Shown: one piece after another, positions 16,986 to 25,726 of the stretch | Numbering within the stretch: the stretch's first letter is position 1 | Layout: every line of letters begins with the position of its first letter | Source: Lewinellaceae bacterium SD302 | GTDB taxonomy: Bacteria; Bacteroidota; Bacteroidia; Chitinophagales; Saprospiraceae | Length of the DNA stretch: 64,000 bases | Direction: 5' to 3' | Assembly (NCBI GenBank): GCA_002591745.1 | Contig: PDLQ01000028.1 | Location: forward strand, 1-64,000 | The notes under the pieces: model-generated | What the model was told of the DNA's origin: nothing | Seen by the model: the letters and a program-made list of their open reading frames with translations, nothing else | The model's database searches: none | Program-made: the position numbers and the translations under genes

Positions 16986-18117
16986 GCCGTACCGCAATAG
17001 CTTTTGGGAAAGTACGAGTTTGCTACGCCCTGTGGGCATTACGGTGATCGGTGGCGGCCTCACGGGCCTGCAAACGGCCATTGCTATCAAGACGTTGCGG
17101 CCGGAATTGGACGTTTTACTACTGGAGAGAGCACCCTTTAGCCGTGGGGCATCCACGAGGAATGCCGGTTTTGCCTGTTTTGGTTCTCCCACCGAACTGC
17201 TTGAGGATTTGGAAAACGGAGATGAGACAACCGTATGGGATACGGTGTCTCGCCGCTACGCCGGGATCCGAAAACTGGAGGAAAAATACGGAGCCCATTG
17301 TGATTATCATCAGTACGGTGGCTATGAGTTATTCTATGAAAAGTCGACGGCTTACCAGAAAGTATTAGCGGCTCTGCCAGCCTTGAACGAATCGTTTTCA
17401 AGAACGACAGGAGCTGGTCCGGCCTGGAAGATCGTACATAGTGCTCCAGGAATTGCGGATGATTGTCGGCTGGTTTACTGTACACTGGAAGGTCAACTGC
17501 ACCCCGGAAAACTGGTCGAGCACTTGATGCAAAGAGCCGATCGATTGGGTGTCCGAAGTCTGTATGGAATGGCGGTGGCTTCCATAAATGGAGAAGTTGG
17601 ACGATATGAACTATCATTTACCGATCAAAGTGCAACGCTAATCACGCAAGAGGTAATCGTAGCTACCAATGCCTTTACAAAAGCTTTACTACCTGATCTA
17701 ACGATTCAAGCTGTCCGCAATCAGGTAATAATTACGAAGCCAATTCCCCGATTACAGTTACGTGGCTGCTTTCACTACGACCGTGGTTATGTCTATTTCC
17801 GGAACATCGGCCCCGATCGGCTGTTGATTGGAGGAGCCCGCAACCAGGCAGGAAAGATTTCAGAAACGACCGAATTCGGATCTAATGAGAAGATCGACGC
17901 CCTGCTGCTTAGCTATCTGCAGAGAGCGTTGCCATCAACGATCAGGGAGCAGGTTGAAGTAGATAGACGTTGGAGTGGAATCATTGCCCAGGGGGGTAAA
18001 AGTCCAATCGTTAGTAGACTGGAAAATGGCCTCATCGTTGCGGCTCGACTGTCGGGAATGGGCGTTGCCCTCAGTGCTCAAGTGGCCGAAGAAGCTGCTT
18101 TATTAGCATTGTCGTAA
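16978..18117 (+). CDS. FAD-dependent oxidoreductase (DAO family)
   Basis: 379 residues. The N-terminal Rossmann motif (GITVIGGGLTGLQTAIAI) binds FAD. ERAPFSRGASTRNAGFACFG follows, the RNAG loop seen in D-amino-acid-dehydrogenase-like oxidases. Near the C-terminus there is RWSGIIAQGGKSP and RLSGMGVALS, consistent with the second FAD contact. It overlaps metZ by 8 nt and ends the operon. The substrate is unknown; an amine or amino acid is likely from the family. Confidence 0.85.
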   Translation: MDEPYRNSFWESTSLLRPVGITVIGGGLTGLQTAIAIKTLRPELDVLLLERAPFSRGASTRNAGFACFGSPTELLEDLENGDETTVWDTVSRRYAGIRKLEEKYGAHCDYHQYGGYELFYEKSTAYQKVLAALPALNESFSRTTGAGPAWKIVHSAPGIADDCRLVYCTLEGQLHPGKLVEHLMQRADRLGVRSLYGMAVASINGEVGRYELSFTDQSATLITQEVIVATNAFTKALLPDLTIQAVRNQVIITKPIPRLQLRGCFHYDRGYVYFRNIGPDRLLIGGARNQAGKISETTEFGSNEKIDALLLSYLQRALPSTIREQVEVDRRWSGIIAQGGKSPIVSRLENGLIVAARLSGMGVALSAQVAEEAALLALS

Positions 18118-18203
18118 CGCAAGTGCCGCAATAATCGGGGGGATGATGATCGTTTATTAAATTGGTGGATATAAACTATGCACCACAAACCAACACTAGT
18201 ATT

Positions 18204-19019
18204 ATGAGTAAGCACACCCTTTCAATTGCCTTTTTCTTCCTGATGGGCCTATTAGCCGGCCAGAATCAGTATAGCGGAATCTATCAGCCTACTGAGGCTC
18301 AGATGGATTACCGTGAAGCTAAGGGCTGGGAAGCCTTTTTGACGGATAACGAAAGCATGAACGCAAAGGGGTATCGCCTGATCGACGTAGAATCCAGTCA
18401 GGTAGGAGGTGACGAAAGAATCTATTACGGAGTATATACGGAGAGTTCCCTGAAAGATTCGTTGGGTATTTCGTTGGGTTGGGAAGATTTTGTGGCTATG
18501 AAACGCAAAATGGCGGCTGCCGAATACACGATGGTCGATGTACACGCTTTCGCGTTGAATGAATTCGATACCAAGTACATTGGAGTATGGGTCGACGAAG
18601 AGAACGACCATAAGATCGCAAAAATGACTTCACGCGAGGGACTGGACCGTCGAATCAAGAATATGGGGCGAGCCCGCTATAAGCTTAAGCGCGTGCACGT
18701 ACTCTCTACACCCGATGGCGAACCGGAATACATCGCGCTGTTCCATTACAGTCCGGTTCAGGAATACAATTTCCTGCATTACACCGAAAGTATGGAAGAT
18801 TTTATGCGTGAATTCAATGAGCGCATCATTAGCAAGACCCGCTTGGTAGACTATGCTACTTTTTGGGAAAACGGCAAGAAATACCATTTGGGCGTTTACC
18901 AGAATGGCGACTACGATTACCGCTTCCTACGTAATGCAGATAAGAAAGTACTGGATGCGGAAGGAGACAAGCTGAAAGAAGCTAAAGGTTTATCGCTGTT
19001 TAATATGAACGTATACTAA
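18204..19019 (+). CDS. Secreted four-repeat protein (BTRD-like)
   Basis: 271 residues from the ATG at 18204, which gives a proper signal peptide (MSKHTLSIAFFFLMGLLAG); the in-frame TTG at 18162 is rejected. The mature protein is four ~55-residue repeats of the form (W/L)xxFxxxxxxxxxxxYRLxDVxxxxxxxxxxYxGVY. Examples begin at GWEAFLTDN, GWEDFVAMK, SREGLDRRI and SMEDFMREF. This resembles the bacterial tandem repeat domain found at the N-terminus of polyglycine-hydrolase-like proteins; no catalytic domain is present. It ends 7 nt from the convergent DUF4174 gene. The function is unknown. Confidence 0.7.
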   Translation: MSKHTLSIAFFFLMGLLAGQNQYSGIYQPTEAQMDYREAKGWEAFLTDNESMNAKGYRLIDVESSQVGGDERIYYGVYTESSLKDSLGISLGWEDFVAMKRKMAAAEYTMVDVHAFALNEFDTKYIGVWVDEENDHKIAKMTSREGLDRRIKNMGRARYKLKRVHVLSTPDGEPEYIALFHYSPVQEYNFLHYTESMEDFMREFNERIISKTRLVDYATFWENGKKYHLGVYQNGDYDYRFLRNADKKVLDAEGDKLKEAKGLSLFNMNVY

Positions 19020-19026
19020 TACCTAT

Positions 19027-19518
19027 TTACCACTCGCGGTAGCGTACCGCATCTTTACCGTTGGTAGTGTTACTGTTACCCGTATTGCCATATCGTTTAC
19101 GCAATTGCTTTTGGCGCATCGGCATGGAGTCGATGAGTTCAAAAATAGCTTTGGCAGGGGTGACACTATTAGTAGCTCGAAGTTTTACGTTCCCATCAAG
19201 ACCAACTAATATCATTTCAAATTGGTAGGGCTTGGGGCTGTACAGGTCATAATACTGAGCCGCTTCAGCTTCGTCCACAAAAAGGGTAGTGTTTTCAAAA
19301 TTACCACTCGGCTCGACGAAGATCGTGATGAGCTGGCGATCCACCATCTCATCCACCACTGTTTTAAGTTCGGCAAATTGCTGCTGAAAAACAGGATTAT
19401 CAGGTTCCGGTGTAAAAAGAATCAATACCCGGTTTTTCCACTGGAATCGATTCAGTGCCTGACTCTGCAGACAAATTGGAAATAGAAGAATAAGGAGGAG
19501 GTTTACTAGCACTTTCAT
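19027..19518 (-). CDS. DUF4174-family secreted protein
   Basis: 163 residues from the ATG at 19518; a longer open frame upstream adds residues that would bury the signal peptide. After the signal (to LQSQA) comes FQWKNRVLILFTP, the hallmark of DUF4174, then FVEPSGNF and ILVGLDGNVKLRA. The fold is expected to be thioredoxin-like, but no CxxC is present. The tail is Asn/Thr/Arg-rich. Convergent with the tandem-repeat protein gene and downstream of the hypothetical gene at 19565-20152. Confidence 0.78.
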   Translation of the reverse strand: MKVLVNLLLILLFPICLQSQALNRFQWKNRVLILFTPEPDNPVFQQQFAELKTVVDEMVDRQLITIFVEPSGNFENTTLFVDEAEAAQYYDLYSPKPYQFEMILVGLDGNVKLRATNSVTPAKAIFELIDSMPMRQKQLRKRYGNTGNSNTTNGKDAVRYREW

Positions 19519-19564
19519 ATTACTACAACCTTGAGAAACAACAACTTGTTCGAAATCAAGGCTT

Positions 19565-20152
19565 TTACAGGGCACTCATCAGGGCGCCGAAATTTTCACC
19601 TTCTCGGTAGAGGGCATCCTTGTAAATGGTAGCCCTTAAGCGCAGATTTCTTACTTGGTCATCCCGTAATTCCAGTTCAATGGTGATGTTTCCAAATCGC
19701 TGATTGATCGCTTCTCCTTCGGCGTACTTATTCCTTGGTTTAAGGTAATGTCGTTCCTGGGTTTCCACCCAACCGGAGCGACTGAAAATCCTGCGGTCAC
19801 TGATTTGTAGGCGGTATTCCAGACTTTGTACCCGTTCTTTTAGATAGTGAAAGAAATGAGTAACCTCCGCTTTCGTATAATTCGTTTCGTGGAAATGGAT
19901 AACGAATCCCTTCGAGCTGGGCGTATCCAGGAAATCAATGGACCTGTCCTGACGGCCATCGCTGAGATAAACGGCATATTGATCCATCAGCCAGTCGATC
20001 AGCCGGCGCTTGGCCAGGGTATTTTTCCAACGATCAAAATCCGCTGACTCTTCCGGCCCGCGTTCGATCATTTCGTGTACGGCGGGATGAGCGGGTGAAC
20101 TTTCCTCAGCCCGCTCGAATAACTGTTTTACTTGCTCCCAAAAGGACGCCAT
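19565..20152 (-). CDS. Conserved-looking hypothetical protein
   Basis: 195 residues, with no signal peptide or membrane segment. Mixed alpha/beta composition with many charged residues; the C-terminal half (GNITIELELRDDQVRNLRLRA) looks like paired beta strands. I do not recognise the family. It is followed after 46 nt by the DUF4174 gene and starts 11 nt after msrA on the same strand, suggesting one transcription unit. Confidence 0.65.
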   Translation of the reverse strand: MASFWEQVKQLFERAEESSPAHPAVHEMIERGPEESADFDRWKNTLAKRRLIDWLMDQYAVYLSDGRQDRSIDFLDTPSSKGFVIHFHETNYTKAEVTHFFHYLKERVQSLEYRLQISDRRIFSRSGWVETQERHYLKPRNKYAEGEAINQRFGNITIELELRDDQVRNLRLRATIYKDALYREGENFGALMSAL

Positions 20153-20163
20153 CGGGAGAAATT

Positions 20164-20892
20164 TTAAGGCTGCTTACGGTATTCCGGCTTCAGAATGTCC
20201 TGAAATGTTTTCATCACCTTCTCTACTTTCGGCTTACTCACGTTTTGTACGTAGCTCTGGTTGGGATTGGTGGGGTCTTCGTAATAATCCTGGTGGTAGC
20301 CCTCGGCTACATAGAAGTCACTTGCTGCTTCGATCTCCGTGACTATGGGGTCATCAAATTTACCCGCTTTTTCCAGGGTGGCGACCTTAGCCAGGGCGGC
20401 CTTTTCCTGCTCTGGGCTAAGAAAGTAAATGCCGGAGCGGTATTGAGGTCCACGATCCGGCCCCTGACGGTTCAGGGTAGTGGGGTCGTGCGCCACGAAG
20501 AAAACATCCAGTAGTTTTTCGTAAGTAATGACCGCGGGGTCGTAATACACGACGATAGCTTCGGCGTGGCCGGTTTGTCCGGAAGCAACCTGGCGATAGG
20601 TAGGGGCTTTTTCCGGTCCTCCGGTATAGCCGCTGTATACATCTTCCACTCCATTGATCCGGTCGAAAGAAGCTTCGGTACACCAAAAGCAACCACCGGC
20701 GAAATAGGCTTTTTCAAAATCAGCGTATTGCTCGTCCAGCTCCTCGATGGTAATCCCGTCCTTCATTTCTGGTTGGGTAGTCACCGTTGCCGTATTAACC
20801 GTATTAGATTCGGTTTTGGCTGACGAAGTAGCAGTGTTGCAGGAAAACAGCAGGCCGAACAGCCCGGCGGCGATCAGATTTGAGAGGGTCAT
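20164..20892 (-). CDS. msrA: Peptide methionine-S-sulfoxide reductase, lipoprotein form
   Basis: 242 residues. The N-terminus is a lipoprotein signal (FGLLFSC), so this MsrA is exported, unlike the second copy at 36671. It reduces the S form of methionine sulfoxide in proteins. Active-site motif FAGGCFWCTEASF, then VYSGYTGG, HAEAIVVYYDP, HDPTTLNRQGPDRGPQYRS and EGYHQDYY. It lacks a C-terminal resolving Cys, so recycling would rely on the second Cys of GCFWC. First gene of a three-gene minus-strand group with the hypothetical and DUF4174 genes. Confidence 0.95.
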   Translation of the reverse strand: MTLSNLIAAGLFGLLFSCNTATSSAKTESNTVNTATVTTQPEMKDGITIEELDEQYADFEKAYFAGGCFWCTEASFDRINGVEDVYSGYTGGPEKAPTYRQVASGQTGHAEAIVVYYDPAVITYEKLLDVFFVAHDPTTLNRQGPDRGPQYRSGIYFLSPEQEKAALAKVATLEKAGKFDDPIVTEIEAASDFYVAEGYHQDYYEDPTNPNQSYVQNVSKPKVEKVMKTFQDILKPEYRKQP

Positions 20893-21025
20893 AACTTGAT
20901 TTTTAGCTACAACAGCTTCCTGTCTGCTTAGTTCTTAGAGAATAAAGTACTTGTAATTAGATGACATAAGACGGATGAAATAAGCCCAGACGTATCTATG
21001 CGTATCCGAGCGAAAATTTGCGAAC

Positions 21026-22342
21026 CTAGCGGATCCGGTGCCGTAACCCAATCTGCAAACCAGCCAACCAATAGCGTTCATTCAACGCATAATCTGCGTG
21101 GGTGAAAGAAGAGCGATAGTTTTTGAAGGTTGGCTCGACCAACAAACTATTACCCATCCCCAGGTCATAGGCTGCGGTGAAGCTGAATTGGTAACTCAAA
21201 CCAATGTTGTTGCGGTAGATGTTTTCGTCTTCCAGGCTAACGGGTTCCATGAGGTCGGGTAACAAATAACGACCGTTCGCGGTGGTGGATAAGTTGATAA
21301 CCGGGCCGGCGTTCAGGGCCAGTCGGAAGCGTCTGCCGGGTAAGGTGAAAGAAGCCAGTAGCGGCACTTCCAGCATCTTGATCTGGTTGCTGCTTTTGAT
21401 CAAGATAGTCGCCTCACTCGGAGCAGGTGATCGCTGTTCGAACTCAAATTGATTACGGACTTGAGTATACAAAAGTCCGGTTCTAATGCTCCAGCGAGGC
21501 CCCAAACGGTAAGAAACTCTAACGCCAGCCAGCAATGACACAGTTGGAAACTCACTGATTTCCCGGGCATTCAGTAATTCGCGGTCAGCTTCGTCGTCGA
21601 GCGTGAAAAGCTGGTTAGCGTAAGCCGGACCGGCCAGTAAATCGATCTCCAGGCGGTTTTTCTTGCTGCGCTCAAAGCTTTCCTGCTCCTGGTCCAATAC
21701 GTTAGCAACCGGTGCCGGTACACTGGCGGCACGTGGGGAAAGGATCGGAAGGGGCAGGGTGGGTAATTGGTCGGCACGTTGGTCGACAGCGGCTAAAGTA
21801 GTTCGTGACTCCTCAATCATTTGAATCGGCTGATCGCCCAGTACTACTTGTTCCGTCAGTTTTTCGCTTGCAGCAGATCCGGAAGTCATAACTGTCGATG
21901 AGGCTGATTGATTGAGTATCTTTTTGTCAGTTGCCGTAGTAGCATGATTCGTCAGGCGCCGATCTGCTAACTGATCTACCTCAACCTGGGCGCTAATATC
22001 GCCATTGTCAGCCAGGGAGTTTGGTGGCTGTTCGGTAACCAAGGGAGTTGAAACAGCCTGTGCTTCATCCTTTAACTGAAATGTAGCTGCTGGTAATCCT
22101 GATTTGATTTCTTGTTCGGCAGCAGCGTCGATGGATGAATTAAAATAGTTATAACTCGGCCAGACAATGGCCAGAAGCAACAATAATGCCCCGGCGTATT
22201 TGGTAGCGGTCATCAGACGAGCACGCTTGCGCTTGCGGGCCTGGTCCGAAGCGATAGCGGCCCAGATGTCCGGGGCGGAAGAAACCGGCGCTTTATGACG
22301 ACCGAGCTTCTCGCGGAAGATCTTGTCTATTTGCTCACTCAT
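21026..22342 (-). CDS. Sigma-factor-linked membrane protein with barrel-like C-terminus
   Basis: 438 residues. A short cytoplasmic N-terminus (IDKIFREKLGRHKAP, DIWAAIASD) resembles anti-sigma regions that follow ECF sigma genes in Bacteroidota. A single transmembrane helix lies at about 48-68, followed by a Ser/Thr/Ala/Gln-rich linker of about 150 residues. The last ~200 residues look like an outer-membrane beta-barrel of the PorT type (VSLLAGVRVSYRLGPRWSIRTGLLYTQVRNQF, split by turns, ending in aromatic strands). It overlaps the sigma gene by 4 nt. Probably a regulator of that sigma factor, with sensing through the C-terminal domain; this is inferred from position and topology. Confidence 0.72.
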   Translation of the reverse strand: MSEQIDKIFREKLGRHKAPVSSAPDIWAAIASDQARKRKRARLMTATKYAGALLLLLAIVWPSYNYFNSSIDAAAEQEIKSGLPAATFQLKDEAQAVSTPLVTEQPPNSLADNGDISAQVEVDQLADRRLTNHATTATDKKILNQSASSTVMTSGSAASEKLTEQVVLGDQPIQMIEESRTTLAAVDQRADQLPTLPLPILSPRAASVPAPVANVLDQEQESFERSKKNRLEIDLLAGPAYANQLFTLDDEADRELLNAREISEFPTVSLLAGVRVSYRLGPRWSIRTGLLYTQVRNQFEFEQRSPAPSEATILIKSSNQIKMLEVPLLASFTLPGRRFRLALNAGPVINLSTTANGRYLLPDLMEPVSLEDENIYRNNIGLSYQFSFTAAYDLGMGNSLLVEPTFKNYRSSFTHADYALNERYWLAGLQIGLRHRIR

Positions 22343-22908
22343 ATGGCGATGCGTTGCTGGTTTTCAATTTGTTTTTGTAAAAGTTTACGCGCTTTCAGCA
22401 GCTGACTACGCGAACTGGCTTCCTGAATACCCAGGGTCTTGGCAATTTCCTTGTGACTGTAGCCCTCGATGGCGTACAGATTAAAAACGACTCGATAGCC
22501 GTCGGGTAGTCTCATGACCAGACCCATTAACTCTTGCTCGCCTAATCTGGCGTATGCACTGGGGTCGCCGCTTTGCTCGGGCACTGCTTCCAGACCGCTT
22601 TGCTCGTGGGTGAAGCGTTTACGCTGGTAGGCTTTCAGAGCCACGTTTACGGTCAGTCTTTTAAGCCAACCCTCGAAAGAACCTTTGTAATCGTAAAGTC
22701 CCAGTTTATCGAAAATGCGGATAAAGGATTCCTGTAACGCATCTTCGGCCTCACTGCGGTTACGGCAATAACGAAGACAAACCCCCATCAAAACGGGAGA
22801 GTAACGGTCAAAAAGCGCACGCTGACAACGTGCGTCTCGCTTTTTGGCCCCTTCGATCAGTTCTTTTTCCGACATGCTCAGCATTCGCGGGCGGGCTTCT
22901 TTTAACAA
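22339..22908 (-). CDS. ECF-type RNA polymerase sigma factor
   Basis: 189 residues; alternative Met starts lie at residues 9 and 12. Region 2 contains DARCQRALFDRYSPVLMGVC and EAEDALQESFIRIFDKL, and region 4 has GYRVVFNLYAIEGYSHKEIAKTLGI followed by SRSQLLKARKLLQ. It directs transcription of a stress or envelope regulon, identity unknown. The membrane partner gene overlaps by 4 nt. A candidate -7 element lies at 22951-22958. Confidence 0.93.
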   Translation of the reverse strand: MLKEARPRMLSMSEKELIEGAKKRDARCQRALFDRYSPVLMGVCLRYCRNRSEAEDALQESFIRIFDKLGLYDYKGSFEGWLKRLTVNVALKAYQRKRFTHEQSGLEAVPEQSGDPSAYARLGEQELMGLVMRLPDGYRVVFNLYAIEGYSHKEIAKTLGIQEASSRSQLLKARKLLQKQIENQQRIAI

Positions 22909-22950
22909 TTAGACACTATCAGGTGCTGTTTCGTGGCCCGGCCGTCTAAA

Positions 22951-22958
22951 CAAAGATA
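22951..22958 (-). promoter_or_regulatory. Candidate -7 element upstream of the ECF sigma gene
   Basis: Reading on the minus strand the sequence is TATCTTTG, matching TAnnTTTG, 42 nt before the first start codon. No correctly spaced -33 element is obvious. Confidence 0.4.
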
Positions 22959-23044
22959 AGGTTTAAAGGGACGCGATCCCTTAGCCATCGTAAGTAAAAG
23001 GAGGATCAACCCGCCCTTAATGAACCCTTTTCCTCTGCTTGGGT

Positions 23045-23052
23045 TACCTTTG
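23045..23052 (+). promoter_or_regulatory. Candidate -7 element upstream of the Nudix-like gene
   Basis: TACCTTTG matches TAnnTTTG, followed by GTCGC and an ATG 24 nt later. No strict -33 TTTG is visible at the expected distance. Confidence 0.42.
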
Positions 23053-23075
23053 TCGCAACAGTAACGCATTTTCTT

Positions 23076-23465
23076 ATGAGTATTCGCAAACAGGCCAGCC
23101 TCATCATCTACCGTTTTAAAGAGCGTGGACTAGAAGTATTCATGCTCAATAAATCCAATCAGTGGGGGTTGCCGGAAGGCAACGTAGAAACTGCCCACGA
23201 CCAGGAAATGATCGAGTTGGATCCCTGCGAAGAAGATGATTGCCAGGCTTTGGCCATGGAAGGCGACTGGCACGAAATCCCCAGCCTCAAAGCGATGCTT
23301 TACCAGGATGCCAAAGAACTCAAAGAAAAACTCAAAGAGATCGAAGGCGGCACTTATGTCTCCATTAAGGAAGCTTTGGAACGCAAGCTTTCTCCCGGTC
23401 AGTACCAGTTCCTTAAGGAGCTCAAAGACGTGCTGGTAGATCGTAACTCCGTGCGGGATATCTAA
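23076..23465 (+). CDS. Nudix-like protein with degenerate Nudix box
   Basis: 129 residues. The N-terminus (KQASLIIYRFKERGLEVFMLNKSNQWGLPEGNVE) follows the Nudix fold, including the W-x-L/F-P-G-like WGLPEGN. However, the catalytic Nudix box G-x5-E-x7-REUxEExGU is not recognisable, and the region is replaced by an acidic stretch (ELDPCEEDDCQ). It is probably not a normal nucleoside-diphosphate hydrolase; it could be a regulatory or binding relative. Stands alone between the sigma gene (divergent) and recR (convergent). Confidence 0.6.
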   Translation: MSIRKQASLIIYRFKERGLEVFMLNKSNQWGLPEGNVETAHDQEMIELDPCEEDDCQALAMEGDWHEIPSLKAMLYQDAKELKEKLKEIEGGTYVSIKEALERKLSPGQYQFLKELKDVLVDRNSVRDI

Positions 23466-23564
23466 AAGCGCAGCAGCTATGTTGTACTATTCCCTCTCAA
23501 TTAGCTTTTTTTTGACTAACAAAGTAGCAGTGTTTAAGCTCGTCCGCCTCGGCCGATGAGCTGA

Positions 23565-24167
23565 TTACTCAATTACGCTCCGGGCAATAATACTCCTACC
23601 CAACGTTACCCCATCCGCATATTCCAGCTCACCGCCGAAACTGACGCCGCGGGCAATGCCGCTGACGGTAACATCGATGTCTTTCAACAACTTATTGATG
23701 TAAAAGATAGTCGTGTCTCCCTCAATAGTGGGGGAAATCGCCATAATGACCTCCTTGGCACCAACATCTTTGACGCGGGTGACCAGGTCCTCAATGTAAA
23801 GGTCGCCGGGGCCGATTCCCTCGATGGGGCTGATCACGCCACCGAGTACGTGATAAACGCCCCTGAACTGGTGGGTATCCTCGATCGCCATAAGGTCGCG
23901 GATGTTTTCTACCACGCAGATCTGTTGTTGGTCGCGCTTGTGGTCGGTGCAGATGTTACAGATATCGTTATCACCCAGGTTATGGCACTTTTTGCACTCC
24001 TTGATACCATGACGGAATCGGGTGAGACCAAGAGCGAATTTGTCCGTCTCTTCCTTGGGTTGTTGCAGCAGGTGAAGGACTAGCCGGAGAGCCGTTTTAC
24101 GGCCCACGCCGGGCAAGCTGGCGAATGCTTCTACGGCGTCTTCGATCAGTTGGGAGGAGAATTGCAT
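23565..24167 (-). CDS. recR: Recombination mediator RecR
   Basis: 200 residues from the ATG at 24167, the normal RecR length; an upstream in-frame start adds about 30 non-family residues. RecR works with RecO/RecF to load RecA at gaps. Landmarks: LPGVGRKTALRLVLHLL helix-hairpin-helix, zinc-finger cysteines in CKKCHNLGDNDICNIC, a Toprim domain (ICVVENIRDLMAIE) and GDTTIFYINKLL. The gene is bracketed by inverted copies of the dispersed motif at 23520-23528 and 24270-24278. Confidence 0.95.
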   Translation of the reverse strand: MQFSSQLIEDAVEAFASLPGVGRKTALRLVLHLLQQPKEETDKFALGLTRFRHGIKECKKCHNLGDNDICNICTDHKRDQQQICVVENIRDLMAIEDTHQFRGVYHVLGGVISPIEGIGPGDLYIEDLVTRVKDVGAKEVIMAISPTIEGDTTIFYINKLLKDIDVTVSGIARGVSFGGELEYADGVTLGRSIIARSVIE

Positions 24168-24367
24168 AGAGCGTAAAAATACAACAAATTGTGGTGCTGT
24201 TTTAGTCTGGAAAGCGGAATGTTTACCGCTGGTTGCCGGCCAATCCACATCAGACACAACATTGACCTTGCTACTTTGTTAGTCCAAATAATCGCCCACA
24301 TTTTGCTAAGAACAATTTTGGTGGCAAATTTGCGGACTTACAACACACAGCAAAAGAAAAGAAAATT

Positions 24368-25726
24368 ATGGCAGAGGTCATTCGGATGCCCCGCATGAGT
24401 GATACGATGGAGGAAGGCAACATCGTAGCCTGGCTTAAAGAAGAAGGTGAAACCGTAGAAGCAGGAGAGATCCTGGCCGAGGTAGAAACCGATAAAGCAA
24501 CCATGGAACTGGATTCTTATTTTGATGGTGTGCTGCTGCACATTGCCATTAAGGAGGGTGTCGTTCCCATAAATGGTGTCATTGCCGTGATCGGGGAAGA
24601 AGGCGAAGACTGGAAAGCTGCCATCGAAGGCTCCGGCGGTAACAGTGCCGCCGATAGTGATTCAGACACCGAAGCAACCGATACCAAAGAACCCGCTCAG
24701 GAAAAAGTAGTTGGGCCGGCCTCCGCCGACGACGTCACGCCGGGTGCTGCCTCCGATAATGGGGCCGCCAGTTCGGACGAGCGCATTAAAGCCAGTCCAC
24801 TAGCCAAAAGCATGGCCAAAGATGCCGGCATCAGCCTGTCTTCCATCTCCGGTAGTGGTGAGAACGGCCGCATCGTGAAACGCGACGTGGAAGCCGCCAT
24901 GACCCAGGCACCCGCACCAGCCGCCCAGGCCGCGCCCGCCCAACCTGCTGCGGCCATGGCCCCTGCTAATCAGGCGACCTCACCCGCTGCCGCCGCTCCG
25001 GCTCCTGCTGCGAATGTACCGGCCTTCTCCTTCAACGGAGGCGGCGAGAATTACGAAGACCAGCCCGTCAGCCAGATGCGCAAAGCTGTTTCCCGCTTGG
25101 TAAGCGGCAGCAAGTTCAGTGCGCCTCACTTCTACGTAACCGTAGAAATCGACATGGGCCGTATCTGGGAAATGCGCAAGAAACTCAATGAGGTGGCCCC
25201 GGTCAAAATCAGCTTCAACGATCTCGTAGTGAAAGCCTGCGCCGTGAACCTGACCAAGCATCCGGTCATCAACTCCAGCTGGCAGGAAGACCACATTCGC
25301 GTCCACCAAGACGTACACATCAGCGTAGCCGTAGCCATTCCGGACGGACTGATGATGCCCGTAGTACGCTACGCCAATATGAAGAGCCTGAGTCAGTTGA
25401 ATACTGAGGTGAAAGAACTCGTCGGCCTGGCTAAGGCACGAAAACTGGGCACCGACCAAATGTCTGGCAGTACCTTCAGTATTTCCAACCTGGGGATGTT
25501 CGGCATCGAAGAATTCACCGCTATTCTAAATACCCCCAACGCCGCTATCCTGGCCGTGGGCGGTATCAACGACAAGCCGGTCGTCAAGGACGGCAAGATC
25601 GTACCCGGCAAAATCATGAAGGTTACCCTGAGCAGCGACCACCGCGTGGTGGACGGAGCTTCCGCCGCGGCCTTCCTGAATGACGTAAAAGCTACTTTGG
25701 AGGATCCGATCCGGTTGCTGGTGTAA
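24368..25726 (+). CDS. pdhC: Pyruvate dehydrogenase E2, dihydrolipoyl acetyltransferase
   Basis: 452 residues. Lipoyl domain with the modified Lys43 in ETDKATMEL, an acidic then Ala/Pro-rich linker, a peripheral subunit-binding domain (IKASPLAKSMAKDAGI, GRIVKRDVEAA), a second Ala/Pro linker and the catalytic acyltransferase domain ending with the active-site SSDHRVVDGA. It transfers acetyl groups to CoA in the pyruvate dehydrogenase complex. PDH rather than another 2-oxo acid complex is favoured by the single lipoyl domain starting MAEVIRMPRMSDTMEEG, typical of bacterial PDH E2. E1 and E3 genes are not in the window. Confidence 0.9.
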   Translation: MAEVIRMPRMSDTMEEGNIVAWLKEEGETVEAGEILAEVETDKATMELDSYFDGVLLHIAIKEGVVPINGVIAVIGEEGEDWKAAIEGSGGNSAADSDSDTEATDTKEPAQEKVVGPASADDVTPGAASDNGAASSDERIKASPLAKSMAKDAGISLSSISGSGENGRIVKRDVEAAMTQAPAPAAQAAPAQPAAAMAPANQATSPAAAAPAPAANVPAFSFNGGGENYEDQPVSQMRKAVSRLVSGSKFSAPHFYVTVEIDMGRIWEMRKKLNEVAPVKISFNDLVVKACAVNLTKHPVINSSWQEDHIRVHQDVHISVAVAIPDGLMMPVVRYANMKSLSQLNTEVKELVGLAKARKLGTDQMSGSTFSISNLGMFGIEEFTAILNTPNAAILAVGGINDKPVVKDGKIVPGKIMKVTLSSDHRVVDGASAAAFLNDVKATLEDPIRLLV

